Notes: a model not told the origin generated them from the letters alone. A stretch of 17,694 nucleotides of DNA from DATBHW01 sp046704085 (GCA_046704085.1 JBJKSJ010000372.1:1-17694), one strand, 5' to 3'; positions 1 to 7,376 are shown, counted from the first letter of the stretch. Numbers and translations: made by a program.

Positions 1-1
1 A

Positions 2-538
2 GCCCTTTCGGTTGGCGAACCCATAGACCTGATGTGGCCGCTCTTGGAAGCGACTATCGCCGAGCTTCCCGATGGCAAGCCGCGCCACCTGCTTGGCGTT
101 GGCTCGCCGGAAGATTTGCTGGAGGGAGTGGCACGCGGCGTGGATATGTTTGATTGCGTGCTGCCCACGCGCACGGCGCGCAACGGCGGCCTCTATACCC
201 GGCAGGGCCGCGTGAACATCCGCGCCTCCCGTTTTCGCGCGGAGCGCAGCCCCATCGACCCCGGCTGCGACTGCGCCACCTGCCAGACCTTTAGCGCGGG
301 CTACCTCCATCACCTGGCCCGCGCGGGCGAACTGCTCTACTATCGCCTCGGCACGATCCACAACCTGCGCTTTATGACCCGCCTGATGGAGCAGGTCCGC
401 CAGACCATCGCCGACGGCTCCTTCACCAGCTTCAAGGACGAGTTCCTGGCAGGCTACACGCCTGTCAACGCGCAGGTGCGCGAGGCTCAGCGCCGCAAAT
501 GGCAGGAAGCCCGCGCCCTGGAGCGCAGCAAAAGCTAG
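2..538 (+). CDS. tgt: Queuine/preQ1 tRNA-ribosyltransferase, 3' part
   Basis: This is the C-terminal ~178 residues of tRNA-guanine transglycosylase, which swaps G34 of GUN anticodons for preQ1 (or queuine) on the way to queuosine. The reading frame is open from the left edge (ALSVGEP...), so the gene starts outside the window; the family is usually ~370-400 aa. Seen directly: the segment FDCVLPTR, whose Asp is the catalytic nucleophile in this family, the R-N-G loop that follows, and the zinc site CDCATC followed 26 residues after its last Cys by the His in TIHNL. This matches the C-x-C-x2-C-x26-H spacing of the Zymomonas enzyme. It ends with TAG at 536-538. The identification is secure; the missing N-terminal half cannot be assessed. 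Confidence 0.96.
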   Translation, partial: ALSVGEPIDLMWPLLEATIAELPDGKPRHLLGVGSPEDLLEGVARGVDMFDCVLPTRTARNGGLYTRQGRVNIRASRFRAERSPIDPGCDCATCQTFSAGYLHHLARAGELLYYRLGTIHNLRFMTRLMEQVRQTIADGSFTSFKDEFLAGYTPVNAQVREAQRRKWQEARALERSKS

Positions 539-678
539 CTCAGGTCGGGTCGCCCTCTGCAAAATGGTCAATGTGAATCTTGACGCCCTCATCCGTTTCC
601 ATACCAGAACCTCTTGATGAGAAGAGATTGGCAGCACAGCAATGCTTCCTAATTGAGAGCGGAAATGAGGGAAACGGC

Positions 679-2100
679 ATGGCCGACGAGACGACCTATC
701 TTGAGCTTTCCGAAGAAGGCGGCGGCGCCCACAAGTTCTACGAAGTCATGGTCAAGGATACCCAGGTCAGCATTCGCTATGGCCGCATCGGCGACCAGGG
801 CCAGGCCCAGGTGACGACCTGCGCGACGGCGGCAGAGGCGCAGAAGTTTGCCCAGAAGAAGATCAATGAGAAGACGCGGGGAGGCTATGCGCCCGCCGTG
901 AAGGGCGCGCGCCAGAAGCGCGCGGTGACGCGCCGCCAGGTGGTCAGCTATCAGTCAAGCGCCAAGCAGGCGCCAGTCCTTTGGCGCTTCGCCAGCAGCA
1001 GCGCCGCCTTTGGCATCTTCATCGACGAGCGACATTGCTGGCTCGGCAACCAGGCCGGGCATATCTTTGCCCTCGATCACAGCGGCCAATCTCAGGCGCA
1101 GTTCAGCCTCCCTGATGGCGTCAAGTGCCTGGTCGCGGATGATGTCTGGATTTACGCGGGCTGCGATAATGGCAAGGTCTACGACCTGACCGGCAAGATT
1201 CCCCGCGTGGCCTATGAGATCGACGATGATGTGGACATCTACTGGCTCGACATCCGGCAGGGCGATCTGGCCGTCTCCGATGCGGGCGGCGCTGTGGCTC
1301 TGATGAACCACGAGGGCGATTCCGTCTGGCTGAACAAGACTGTTGATCACGCCGGATGGATGGTGCGCTGCGACGAAACTGGCGTCTTTCACGGCCACTC
1401 CGGCGGCGTTACTATGTACAACAAACAGGATGGGAAATTCGCCTGGCACCAGAAGACGGGCGGCGCTGTCCTCTTTGGCTGGCAGGAAGAGAGCCTGGTC
1501 TATGCCGGGACGAGCAACAACAAGGTCTACAGCTTCACCAAGCAAGGCCAGCCTGGGACCATCTATAGCTGCGATGGCGCCGTCTACTCCTGCGCCACCG
1601 CGCCGCAGGGCAAATATGTCTTTGCGGGCGATTGCTATTCCTCGGTCTACTGCTTCGATCAGGCCGGGCAGCGCCTCTGGAAGCTAGGCACGGGCAGCGG
1701 CTCGGCGCTCTCCATGCAGTTCTTCGATGATCGTCTCTATATTGTGACAACCAATGGCGTCCTTGCCTGCATCGATGTCAGCGAGTCAGCCATTCAGGCG
1801 GCCCAGCAAGGCATCATCCCGCAGGCGGCGCAGATGAAAGCTGCCGCCGTCTCGGCAGCGCCGCCTTCAACCACGCTGGAAACTACCTCGGACACCAGCC
1901 GGGGCGTCATTGTGGAATGCTATCAAGATGGCAGCCAGCTTCGCATCCGAGTCGTCTCCCCCGGCTATAACTCTAGCCTGCATGTGCAATTTCCGAAGGA
2001 CATCCGCCAGGCTGGCGCGCGCTACCTCGTCGATGAGGTTCACCTGGCTGCCCTGGGCAGCTTCTATCGCGTCTATGGCGACATCAAAAAGCTGGTGTAG
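679..2100 (+). CDS. WGR-domain protein with beta-propeller-like body
   Basis: A 473-aa protein. Residues ~5-72 form a WGR domain: YLEL near the start, then SIRYGRIGDQGQ, where the signature reads YGR (34-36) instead of WGR, then a lysine-rich helix. WGR domains are best known from PARPs and MolR-like proteins, where they bind nucleic acid or protein partners. Residues ~95-370 show repeated short strands of the PQQ/WD-like propeller type (YAGCDNGKVYDLTG, VYAGTSNNKVYSF, FAGDCYSSVYCFDQAGQ). An Ala/Ser/Thr-rich linker (~370-405) leads to a compact C-terminal beta domain (~408-473) I do not recognise. I chose the ATG at 679 because GAGG lies at 667-670 with suitable spacing; the frame is open back to a TTG at 580, but that stretch is not protein-like and contains a TTGACG that resembles a -35 box. 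No signal peptide is visible. The function is unknown, perhaps a cytosolic sensor or scaffold. Confidence 0.85.
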   Translation: MADETTYLELSEEGGGAHKFYEVMVKDTQVSIRYGRIGDQGQAQVTTCATAAEAQKFAQKKINEKTRGGYAPAVKGARQKRAVTRRQVVSYQSSAKQAPVLWRFASSSAAFGIFIDERHCWLGNQAGHIFALDHSGQSQAQFSLPDGVKCLVADDVWIYAGCDNGKVYDLTGKIPRVAYEIDDDVDIYWLDIRQGDLAVSDAGGAVALMNHEGDSVWLNKTVDHAGWMVRCDETGVFHGHSGGVTMYNKQDGKFAWHQKTGGAVLFGWQEESLVYAGTSNNKVYSFTKQGQPGTIYSCDGAVYSCATAPQGKYVFAGDCYSSVYCFDQAGQRLWKLGTGSGSALSMQFFDDRLYIVTTNGVLACIDVSESAIQAAQQGIIPQAAQMKAAAVSAAPPSTTLETTSDTSRGVIVECYQDGSQLRIRVVSPGYNSSLHVQFPKDIRQAGARYLVDEVHLAALGSFYRVYGDIKKLV

Positions 2101-2175
2101 GCGCGCAGGAGCGGTTGCCAGGACTGGCCTCTCCTCGAAAGCCCTGGAGCCGCCTGCCTGACGGCAGCGCCATCT

Positions 2176-2212
2176 CAAGAATCCCACCTGCACAGCGTAG
2201 GTGGGATTCTTG
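2176..2212. terminator. Perfect 14-bp hairpin between convergent genes
   Basis: The arms 2176-2189 (CAAGAATCCCACCT) and 2199-2212 are perfect inverted copies with a 9-nt loop. The hairpin lies 75 nt after the WGR gene stop and 88 nt beyond the end of the converging GNAT gene, where a bidirectional terminator would be expected. No T-tract follows on either strand, so a Rho-independent terminator role is only inferred. The arm sequence recurs in the tandem repeats just downstream, so the hairpin may instead be part of a repeat element. Confidence 0.5.
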
Positions 2213-2252
2213 CCTGGGGCGCGCAGCCAGGTGCAGTGCGGCCTCACAGGCA

Positions 2253-2288
2253 AGAATCCCTAGAATCCTTAGAATCCCCAGAATCCCA
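2253..2288. repeat. Four tandem 9-bp AGAATCCNN units
   Basis: Four consecutive 9-mers: AGAATCCCT, AGAATCCTT, AGAATCCCC, AGAATCCCA. The block is bracketed by a 7-bp inverted repeat, TCACAGG (2244-2250) and CCTGTGA (2289-2295). The last unit plus flank (AGAATCCCACCT, 2280-2291) repeats the arm of the 2176-2212 hairpin. It is non-coding and lies between two convergent genes. Confidence 0.85.
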
Positions 2289-2299
2289 CCTGTGAAGGC

Positions 2300-2794
2300 T
2301 TATTCCGAGAGGCGCTTGAGCAGCAGCGCTACTTTGCGGCCATCCTGGGTATCCAAAATACCAATCTCTTGAAAGGAATTGCGCGCATGAAAAGCGAGCG
2401 AAACTGGGTTGGGTGGCTCAAGGTTCACTTCGCAGACCAGAGAGAACAGGCGCTGCTCACGCGCCCCCTGCTCTGCCATCTGATAGAGTTGCAAGCCCAA
2501 GGAGGCGCGACGATGCTGTTGCGCTACTGCAACCTGATCAATATAGAGAAATGGACAATAGCGGCGCTGAAACCAGGCAAATTCCTCGCCGTCATAGACG
2601 GCATCGGAAGTATAGGCGATCAAATAGCCAGCAACCTGCGTGGCGACTTCAACCACCCAGACAGAGCCGACTGCTAACGCTGAGGCGAGTTCCGGGCGGG
2701 TGAGCGCAGACACCCCAGGCTTTCCCTCTGTATTGATCGTCAGTATTGAATCACTATCATGCTGCTGCGCGGCGCGAATGGTCGCGTGATTCAT
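2300..2794 (-). CDS. GNAT family N-acetyltransferase
   Basis: A 164-aa GCN5-related acetyltransferase, transferring acetyl from acetyl-CoA to an unknown amine. The core strand and acetyl-CoA loop are visible at residues 83-107 (LYIDQVAVAQQHRRASLG, the R-R-A-S-L-G loop standing for Q/R-x-x-G-x-G/A), followed by CEVNLEPPNPVSLAFH (121-136), where the Asn-rich strand and helix of motif B are expected. The CEVNL-PPNP segment resembles the COG3818-type predicted acetyltransferases. It starts only 5 nt after the stop of the upstream OsmC gene, so the two are probably co-transcribed and translationally coupled; no strong separate ribosome site is seen. The first Gly of the usual loop is replaced (A97-S98), a mild deviation. 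The substrate cannot be told. Confidence 0.85.
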   Translation of the reverse strand: MNHATIRAAQQHDSDSILTINTEGKPGVSALTRPELASALAVGSVWVVEVATQVAGYLIAYTSDAVYDGEEFAWFQRRYCPFLYIDQVAVAQQHRRASLGLQLYQMAEQGAREQRLFSLVCEVNLEPPNPVSLAFHARNSFQEIGILDTQDGRKVALLLKRLSE

Positions 2795-2799
2795 ATCAT

Positions 2800-3303
2800 T
2801 CAGACCCAGCTTGCCTCTATCGGCGGGGGATTGCGCAGCGTCGAGAGGACGACGCAGTATTTCTCCGCTTTCTCGCGGAGCGAGGCAAGCTGCTCTGGCG
2901 TGGCATCTGGCGCGACAATATCAAACTTAGCCCTGATCGCTGTCAGGCCAACTGGGGCCGTCGGGGCAATTCCCAGCGTCCCTCGGATGTCCCAATCGCC
3001 CTCAATAGTGACGCTGATCTTCTCTGTATGAATGCCCATCGACTCAGCGACCATCTGCGTGGTCAGTTGCGCGCAGGCCGCCAGCGCCCCCAGCAGCAGA
3101 TCGCCGGAGCAAGGCGCCGTGCCCGCGCCACCGACACCAAGATGCGCCTGCGCCTGATAAATGGCCCGGCCCAGATCGACATTGCAGGCAATCGGCGTAT
3201 CGGTCTGGTCGCTGTGGGCAATCAGGGTGATAATGGCGCTCCCCGGCTCCTGTCGATAATGCTCCTTCAGTGGCTTTTGCTTCTCGCGCAAATTGAAGGT
3301 CAT
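2800..3303 (-). CDS. OsmC/Ohr-family peroxiredoxin-like protein
   Basis: A 167-aa OsmC-family protein; members reduce organic hydroperoxides with a pair of cysteines in the cytoplasm. The two expected cysteines are present: C77 in the helix GALAACAQLTT and C150 in EKYCVVLSTL. An extra Cys, C65, lies in TAPCSGDLLLGALAA. The usual second site reads CPV; here it is CVV. I start the gene at the ATG at 3303 because a strong AGGAGGG (3309-3315) lies 5-6 nt upstream; the frame is open 11 codons further, but those codons cover the ribosome site. The SD lies in one arm of an 11-bp inverted repeat (3311-3383), so expression may be controlled by leader folding or an operator. It is followed by the GNAT gene 5 nt on. 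Whether it is OsmC-, Ohr- or YhfA-type is not decided by what I can see. Confidence 0.88.
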   Translation of the reverse strand: MTFNLREKQKPLKEHYRQEPGSAIITLIAHSDQTDTPIACNVDLGRAIYQAQAHLGVGGAGTAPCSGDLLLGALAACAQLTTQMVAESMGIHTEKISVTIEGDWDIRGTLGIAPTAPVGLTAIRAKFDIVAPDATPEQLASLREKAEKYCVVLSTLRNPPPIEASWV

Positions 3304-3310
3304 GGTCGCC

Positions 3311-3383
3311 CTCCTGTATCGTAACTTGCTAGCCATCGCTCCACGATCTTTTCAACCTGCAATACGCGCACGCGATACAGGAG
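3311..3383 (-). promoter_or_regulatory. 11-bp inverted repeat covering the OsmC-gene SD
   Basis: CTCCTGTATCG (3311-3321) and CGATACAGGAG (3373-3383) are exact inverted copies separated by 51 nt. In the minus-strand mRNA the proximal arm contains the AGGAG ribosome-binding site of the OsmC-family gene, so pairing would hide it. As DNA the same symmetry could be a repressor site. No clear -35/-10 pair is visible between gatA and the OsmC gene. Confidence 0.55.
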
Positions 3384-3408
3384 ACGCACGACAAGAACAT
3401 GCCAGGAA

Positions 3409-4890
3409 TCAGGCGGCGCTCCTCACATTCAGAGGCGGGCGGCGACGATGGTAGTCCGTCACCCGTTGATAGGCATCGGCCACGCGGAACAAGACTGCTT
3501 CGTTGAACGCCTTACCCAGCAGTTGCACGCCAACCGGCAGCCCCTCGCTGAAGGGGCCAGGCATCGAGAGGCCGCAGATGCCCGCCAGGTTCGCTGGAAT
3601 GGTGAAGACATCCGAGAGATACATCTGATAAGGGTCGTCAACCTTCGCGCCGATCTTGAAGGCCACTGTTGGCGAGACCGGGCTGACCAGCACATCGAAA
3701 CGCTCAAAAGCGCGATCAAAGTCTTGCTTGATGAGCGTGCGCATCTTCTCCGCGCGCAGATAATAGGCATCGTAATAGCCGGACGAGAGCGCATACGTGC
3801 CCAGCATGATGCGGCGCTTGACCTCTGGCCCAAAGCCATACTGGCGCGTCTTGGCGTAGGCATCGATCAGGTCTTCGGCCCCCTCGCGCACGGAGAAGCC
3901 ATACTTGATGCCATCGTAGCGCGCCAGATTGGCGCTCGCCTCGGCAGGTGCGATGATATAGTAGGCCGCAACGCCATAGCGCGTATGCGGCAGAGAGACC
4001 TCGCCCACTTCCGCGCCAAGCCCGCGCAGCGTCTCAATTGCCTGGCGCACCGACGCGACGACGCCCGCTTCCGTTCCCTCAATCCAGTATTCCTCTGGAA
4101 TGCCCACACGCAGCCCTTTTATATCGCCGGTCAGCGCCGCGCTATAGTCGGGCACGGGCACATCAATGGCTGTCGAATCCAGCGGGTCGTGTCCGGCGAT
4201 TGCCTGGAAGAGCAGCGCCGCGTCGCGGGCGTCGCGGGCAAAGGGGCCGATTTGATCGAGCGAGGAGGCAAAAGCCACCAGCCCGAAGCGCGAGACTCGC
4301 CCATAGCTGGGCTTGAGGGCCGTCACGTTGCAGAGCGCGCCGGGTTGACGAATCGAGCCGCCAGTATCGCTGCCCAGCGACCCCAGCGCCTCGCCCGCCG
4401 CGACCGCGACTGCCGAGCCGCCGCTGCTCCCGCCGGGCACGCGCTCCAAGTCCCAGGGATTGCGCGTCGGAAAGAAGGCTGAGTTCTCGGTAGATGATCC
4501 CATTGCAAACTCGTCCATGTTCGTCTTACCGAGCATCACAATGCCCGCTGCATTCAGCCGCTGCATCACCGTTGCATCGTAGGGAGGCACAAAGTTCTCC
4601 AAAATATGCGAGCCGCAGGTGGTGCGCACCCCATTGGTGCAGATAACATCCTTGATCGCCAGCGGAATGCCCGTCAGCGGCGAGAGATGCTCCCCGGCGG
4701 CAAGACGCCGGTCGGCTTCTTCTGCCTGCTTCAGCGCCAGCTCAGGCGTCAGGGTGATAAACGCACGCAGCGCGCTTTCAACCTCACCAATGCGCACCAG
4801 ATATGCCCTGGTCAATTCAACCGAACTGATCTCGCGGCGGCGCAGCAATTCTGCCGCCTCATATATCGTCACGTCCCAGAGTGGGGGCAT
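3409..4890 (-). CDS. gatA: Asp-tRNA(Asn)/Glu-tRNA(Gln) amidotransferase subunit A
   Basis: GatA is the glutaminase subunit of GatCAB. It frees ammonia from Gln or Asn, which GatB uses to turn Glu-tRNA(Gln) or Asp-tRNA(Asn) into the correct aminoacyl-tRNA. The protein is 493 aa, normal for the family (~480-490). The amidase-signature Ser-cisSer-Lys triad is intact: K80 in LAIKDV, S155 in GGSSGGSA, and nucleophile S179 in DTGGSIRQPG. The ATG at 4890 is chosen because GGAGG (4898-4902) lies 7 nt upstream; the upstream open frame runs into a repeat element. It follows gatC on the same strand, separated by 178 nt that hold two inverted repeat copies. gatB is not in the window. Confidence 0.97.
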   Translation of the reverse strand: MPPLWDVTIYEAAELLRRREISSVELTRAYLVRIGEVESALRAFITLTPELALKQAEEADRRLAAGEHLSPLTGIPLAIKDVICTNGVRTTCGSHILENFVPPYDATVMQRLNAAGIVMLGKTNMDEFAMGSSTENSAFFPTRNPWDLERVPGGSSGGSAVAVAAGEALGSLGSDTGGSIRQPGALCNVTALKPSYGRVSRFGLVAFASSLDQIGPFARDARDAALLFQAIAGHDPLDSTAIDVPVPDYSAALTGDIKGLRVGIPEEYWIEGTEAGVVASVRQAIETLRGLGAEVGEVSLPHTRYGVAAYYIIAPAEASANLARYDGIKYGFSVREGAEDLIDAYAKTRQYGFGPEVKRRIMLGTYALSSGYYDAYYLRAEKMRTLIKQDFDRAFERFDVLVSPVSPTVAFKIGAKVDDPYQMYLSDVFTIPANLAGICGLSMPGPFSEGLPVGVQLLGKAFNEAVLFRVADAYQRVTDYHRRRPPLNVRSAA

Positions 4891-4917
4891 ACACTTTCCT
4901 CCGGCTTCTAAATGGCT

Positions 4918-4980
4918 GGCGACCAAAGTCGCGCCAAAGGGCGCCTGCGGGCGCCACCAAGTCCGCCTGCGCGGACTCCC
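4918..4980 (+). repeat. Multi-hairpin repeat, copy A1
   Basis: Three successive dyads: GCGAC/GTCGC (4919-4932), GGCGCC-TGCG-GGCGCC (4940-4955) and AGTCCGC-CTGC-GCGGACT (4960-4977). Order and spacing match the copies at 5007-5061 (reversed), 7399-7454 and 12830-12881. The region is non-coding, between gatC and gatA. Confidence 0.75.
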
Positions 4981-5006
4981 CTCCCCAGTCGGCATGCGCT
5001 CGTCCT

Positions 5007-5061
5007 AACCCGCGCAGGCGGGTTTTGTGGCCGCAGGCCCATAGGCGCGGTTTCAACCGCC
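5007..5061 (-). repeat. Multi-hairpin repeat, copy A2 (inverted to A1)
   Basis: Read on the minus strand it begins GGCGGTTGAAACCGC (first hairpin, GA loop), continues GCCTATGGGCC-TGC-GGCC, and ends with the AACCCGC-CTGC-GCGGGTT hairpin (5007-5024). It is almost identical to copy B at 7399-7454 over the first 25 nt. Together with A1 it fills most of the gatC-gatA spacer. Confidence 0.8.
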
Positions 5062-5068
5062 AGCACGC

Positions 5069-5368
5069 TCAGGGCGCTTCTTCCAGCACCGGGGGCACGC
5101 GCAAGAAGTTTTCTTCGGCCTCTGGCGCGTTGGCGAGCAACTCCTGGGGCGAGCAGGAGGGGCGCGGCTGGTCGGCAGCAGTCACATTGCGCACTGGCAA
5201 GATATAGGCGCTGGCAGGCACCTGGCTGACATCCACCTCGTTCAAGATTGCCATATTTTCTAGAATGACCCCAAGCTGGCTGATCAGTCGCTCTTTCTCT
5301 TCTTCTGTCAGGCCCAGGCGGGCCAGCAGGGCCACATTCTCCACATCTTCGCGTGTAATTGCTGCCAT
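5069..5368 (-). CDS. gatC: Asp-tRNA(Asn)/Glu-tRNA(Gln) amidotransferase subunit C
   Basis: GatC is the small subunit that wraps around and stabilises GatA-GatB. The 99-aa length is typical. The start MAAITREDVENVALLARLGL...EEEK and the region LGVILENMAILNEVDVSQVPASAY are the usual GatC N-terminal helices and linker; the tail has the expected Asp/Pro-rich stretch and LLANAPEAEENFLRVPPVLE. The ATG at 5368 is preceded by AGGAG (5377-5381) at 8 nt. The gene begins 13 nt after the stop of the acylphosphatase gene and is followed by gatA, so it belongs to the cmk-plsC-acylphosphatase-gatC-gatA run. Confidence 0.96.
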   Translation of the reverse strand: MAAITREDVENVALLARLGLTEEEKERLISQLGVILENMAILNEVDVSQVPASAYILPVRNVTAADQPRPSCSPQELLANAPEAEENFLRVPPVLEEAP

Positions 5369-5381
5369 AAGACTCTCTCCT

Positions 5382-5669
5382 TTAATAGCGCACGCGGAAC
5401 CCGGCAAACGTGCCAGTTGCCGGTCCCCAGCCAACTTCTACATCCTCGACAGACGCGGCGGGCGGGCCACGCCGCAGGGCGTCCAACAAGCGTTCCAGCA
5501 GTGGGCGTGGCCCCTCGGCAATCACCTCGACCGTGCCATGCGGCGCGTTGCGCACGTAGCCACGCAGCCCTAGCGCGTTGGCCTCTTCAATGACAAAATA
5601 GCGATATCCCACGCCATGCACGCGCCCATGCGCGGTTGCCGTGAGACGCAGCGTTTCTGTCTCTGCCAT
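5382..5669 (-). CDS. Acylphosphatase
   Basis: A small cytosolic enzyme (95 aa) that hydrolyses acyl phosphates such as acetyl- or carbamoyl-phosphate. The signature HGRVHGVGYRYF and GYVRNAPHGTVEV are present; with the start at 5669 the catalytic Arg and Asn are R23 and N41, the same numbers as in the mammalian enzyme. Two starts are possible: an ATG at 5675 (97 aa) and this one. GAAGG (5679-5683) is 3 nt from the first and 9 nt from the second, so I prefer 5669. It lies between plsC (about 24 nt upstream) and gatC (13 nt downstream). Its place in a tRNA-amidation operon is probably genomic convenience, though acyl-phosphate intermediates do occur in GatB chemistry. Confidence 0.93.
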   Translation of the reverse strand: MAETETLRLTATAHGRVHGVGYRYFVIEEANALGLRGYVRNAPHGTVEVIAEGPRPLLERLLDALRRGPPAASVEDVEVGWGPATGTFAGFRVRY

Positions 5670-5693
5670 AGGCATCTACCTTCAAGGGAGGGC

Positions 5694-6503
5694 TTACTCA
5701 GCCGGACTGCCAGAGCCGCTGGCGGCCTCCTCCGCAGCCTCCTGATCTGCCGAAGGCTGTAGCTGGGCGGCGCTTTCCGGCTTCGCGCTCGCCACCGTCT
5801 GCGCCGGGCCGCTTTCGGGCAGGGCAGCAGGCGCGGCGGCTGGGGCTGGCGCGGCGCTTTCGGAAGCCTCGCCATAGATGCCCTGATACTGCGGCGGCAA
5901 GAGTTCGGCGATGTGCCGCATAATAATCTCCAATTGCGCCTGAAGATCGGTATGGCCGCGATGCCCTTCGCGCGTCAGCGTGAACGGTTGACCGTAGGTC
6001 AGCGTGATGCGCGTGCGGAAGGGCCAGATATGCCAGAGCTTGAACTTTTCCGAGCCATAGATGCCTACCGGCACAATCGGCGCGCCCGACCGCAGAGCGA
6101 TCAGCGCAACGCCCGCCAGCCCTTCTTTCATCACCCGCTTGCGGCTACGCGTACCCTCTGGAAAGATGACCAGCACCTGCCCGGCCTTCAATACCTCTTC
6201 TGCCTGCTTGATAGCCTGGCGATCTGCCTCGCCCCGCCGCACCGGGAAGGCGCCCAGGCCAATCACCAGCCATTTGAACGAGGCTTTTTGGAAGAGTTCC
6301 GTCTTCGCCATAAAATGCGTGCGGCGCATCACGCGCACAGCAATCATCGGGATGTCAGTCCAGTTCAGGTGATTGCTCACCAGAATTACCGGCCCCGTTT
6401 TGGGTACGTTCTGCACGCCGGCCACGCGCAGGCGAATGAGCAACAGCACGAAAAGGCGCACGATCACGCGGCAGGTTTCATAGAACCACTTATACTCTTT
6501 CAT
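5694..6503 (-). CDS. plsC: 1-acyl-sn-glycerol-3-phosphate acyltransferase
   Basis: PlsC adds the second fatty acyl chain to lysophosphatidic acid at the inner membrane face to make phosphatidic acid. The 269-aa protein has an N-terminal hydrophobic helix (residues ~12-24), motif I N-H45-LNWT-D50 (HX4D), and motif III FPEGTRS (114-120), followed by APIVPVGIYG. Residues ~213-269 are an Ala/Pro/Glu-rich low-complexity tail absent from most PlsC proteins and probably disordered. The start overlaps the 3' end of cmk by 14 nt, indicating translational coupling; no good independent ribosome site is seen. The next gene, acylphosphatase, follows within ~25 nt. Confidence 0.93.
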   Translation of the reverse strand: MKEYKWFYETCRVIVRLFVLLLIRLRVAGVQNVPKTGPVILVSNHLNWTDIPMIAVRVMRRTHFMAKTELFQKASFKWLVIGLGAFPVRRGEADRQAIKQAEEVLKAGQVLVIFPEGTRSRKRVMKEGLAGVALIALRSGAPIVPVGIYGSEKFKLWHIWPFRTRITLTYGQPFTLTREGHRGHTDLQAQLEIIMRHIAELLPPQYQGIYGEASESAAPAPAAAPAALPESGPAQTVASAKPESAAQLQPSADQEAAEEAASGSGSPAE

Positions 6504-7164
6504 GGATCAACCCCATAATCCGCTCAAGCACCTGCTCTACTGTCAAGGTATCCGTATGAATGATCACTGCATCGGTGGCGGGCTGGCTCTGCGCGCTATC
6601 GAGCGCATCGCGGCGCTGGACCTCGGCCAGCACCTCCTCAAGCGTCGGAGCCACATCCTGCTTGGCGCGCAGCTCCAGCCAGCGCCGCCGGGCGCGCTCC
6701 TCCAGCGTGGCCGTGAGATAGATTTTGACCTGGGCGTTGGGCAAGACCACCGTGCCAATATCGCGCCCAGCCATCACCACACCGCCCCGCTCGCCACGTG
6801 CCCGCTGACGCCTGCGCATCGCGGCGCGCACCGCCGGATGATGCGATACCAGCGAAACTGCGTGATCGACCTCCGGGCTGCGCAACTCCCAGGTCACATC
6901 GCGCCCCTCAACCGTCACTGTATACTGGCGGCCATCATCCACCGTTGGCAGCGTAATGTCCAGATCGAACGTTTCAGCCAGCGGCCCCAGCGTCGCCTCA
7001 TCCTCCAGATCAATCTGCTGCTGAAGCGCCAGCCAGGTGAGCGCGCGGTACATCGCGCCGGTATCGAGATAGAGGTAGCCGAGTCGCTTTGCCAGCCGTT
7101 CGCCCACCGTACTCTTGCCGACACCGGCAGGCCCATCAATCGCAATTTGCAGGTCGTGGCGCAT
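6490..7164 (-). CDS. cmk: Cytidylate kinase
   Basis: CMP/dCMP kinase, producing CDP from CMP and ATP. The 224-aa length is normal. It shows the P-loop GPAGVGKST (11-19), the NMP-binding DTGAMYRALTW, AGRDIGTVVLP, and an Arg-rich lid (ERARRRWLELR). A GGAGG (7169-7173) lies just before the ATG. It is the first gene of the cmk-plsC-acylphosphatase-gatC-gatA run; an extended -10 promoter (7377-7385) lies ~205 nt upstream. In many bacteria cmk sits near lytB or plsC-type genes, so this pairing is familiar. Confidence 0.97.
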   Translation of the reverse strand: MRHDLQIAIDGPAGVGKSTVGERLAKRLGYLYLDTGAMYRALTWLALQQQIDLEDEATLGPLAETFDLDITLPTVDDGRQYTVTVEGRDVTWELRSPEVDHAVSLVSHHPAVRAAMRRRQRARGERGGVVMAGRDIGTVVLPNAQVKIYLTATLEERARRRWLELRAKQDVAPTLEEVLAEVQRRDALDSAQSQPATDAVIIHTDTLTVEQVLERIMGLIHERV

Positions 7165-7376
7165 GTCGCCTCCAGGAGATTCGCCCTGGCAGAGCTACCT
7201 GGCCCCAGGCGCCAGCATTGCTCAGGGCACACAATGATTGCAAGAGATGTTCCCGGCGCGCGATCTGGCACAGATCACCGCGCAGATCGGCAGACCCCAG
7301 GGAGACACTCTCAGAAAGCGCGCAGCAACCTCTGGATGATGGCACAGGGTTCAGGCCAGGGCATGTATTCTGGCTT

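Noticed and set aside
580..678. Longer N-terminus of the WGR protein from a TTG at 580
   Set aside because: No ribosome site before the TTG, non-family-like sequence, and a TTGACG resembling a -35 box; the ATG at 679 has GAGG at proper distance.
2746..3324. 192-codon plus-strand frame over the OsmC gene
   Set aside because: The OsmC gene on the minus strand has both active-site cysteines and a strong SD; the plus frame is a shadow.
3448..4482. 344-codon plus-strand frame opposite gatA
   Set aside because: gatA with its intact catalytic triad lies on the other strand; this is a shadow.
4859..5056. Small reading frames across the gatC-gatA spacer (and similar ones at 7136-7504)
   Set aside because: They are created by the multi-hairpin repeats staying open by chance in several frames; no ribosome sites.
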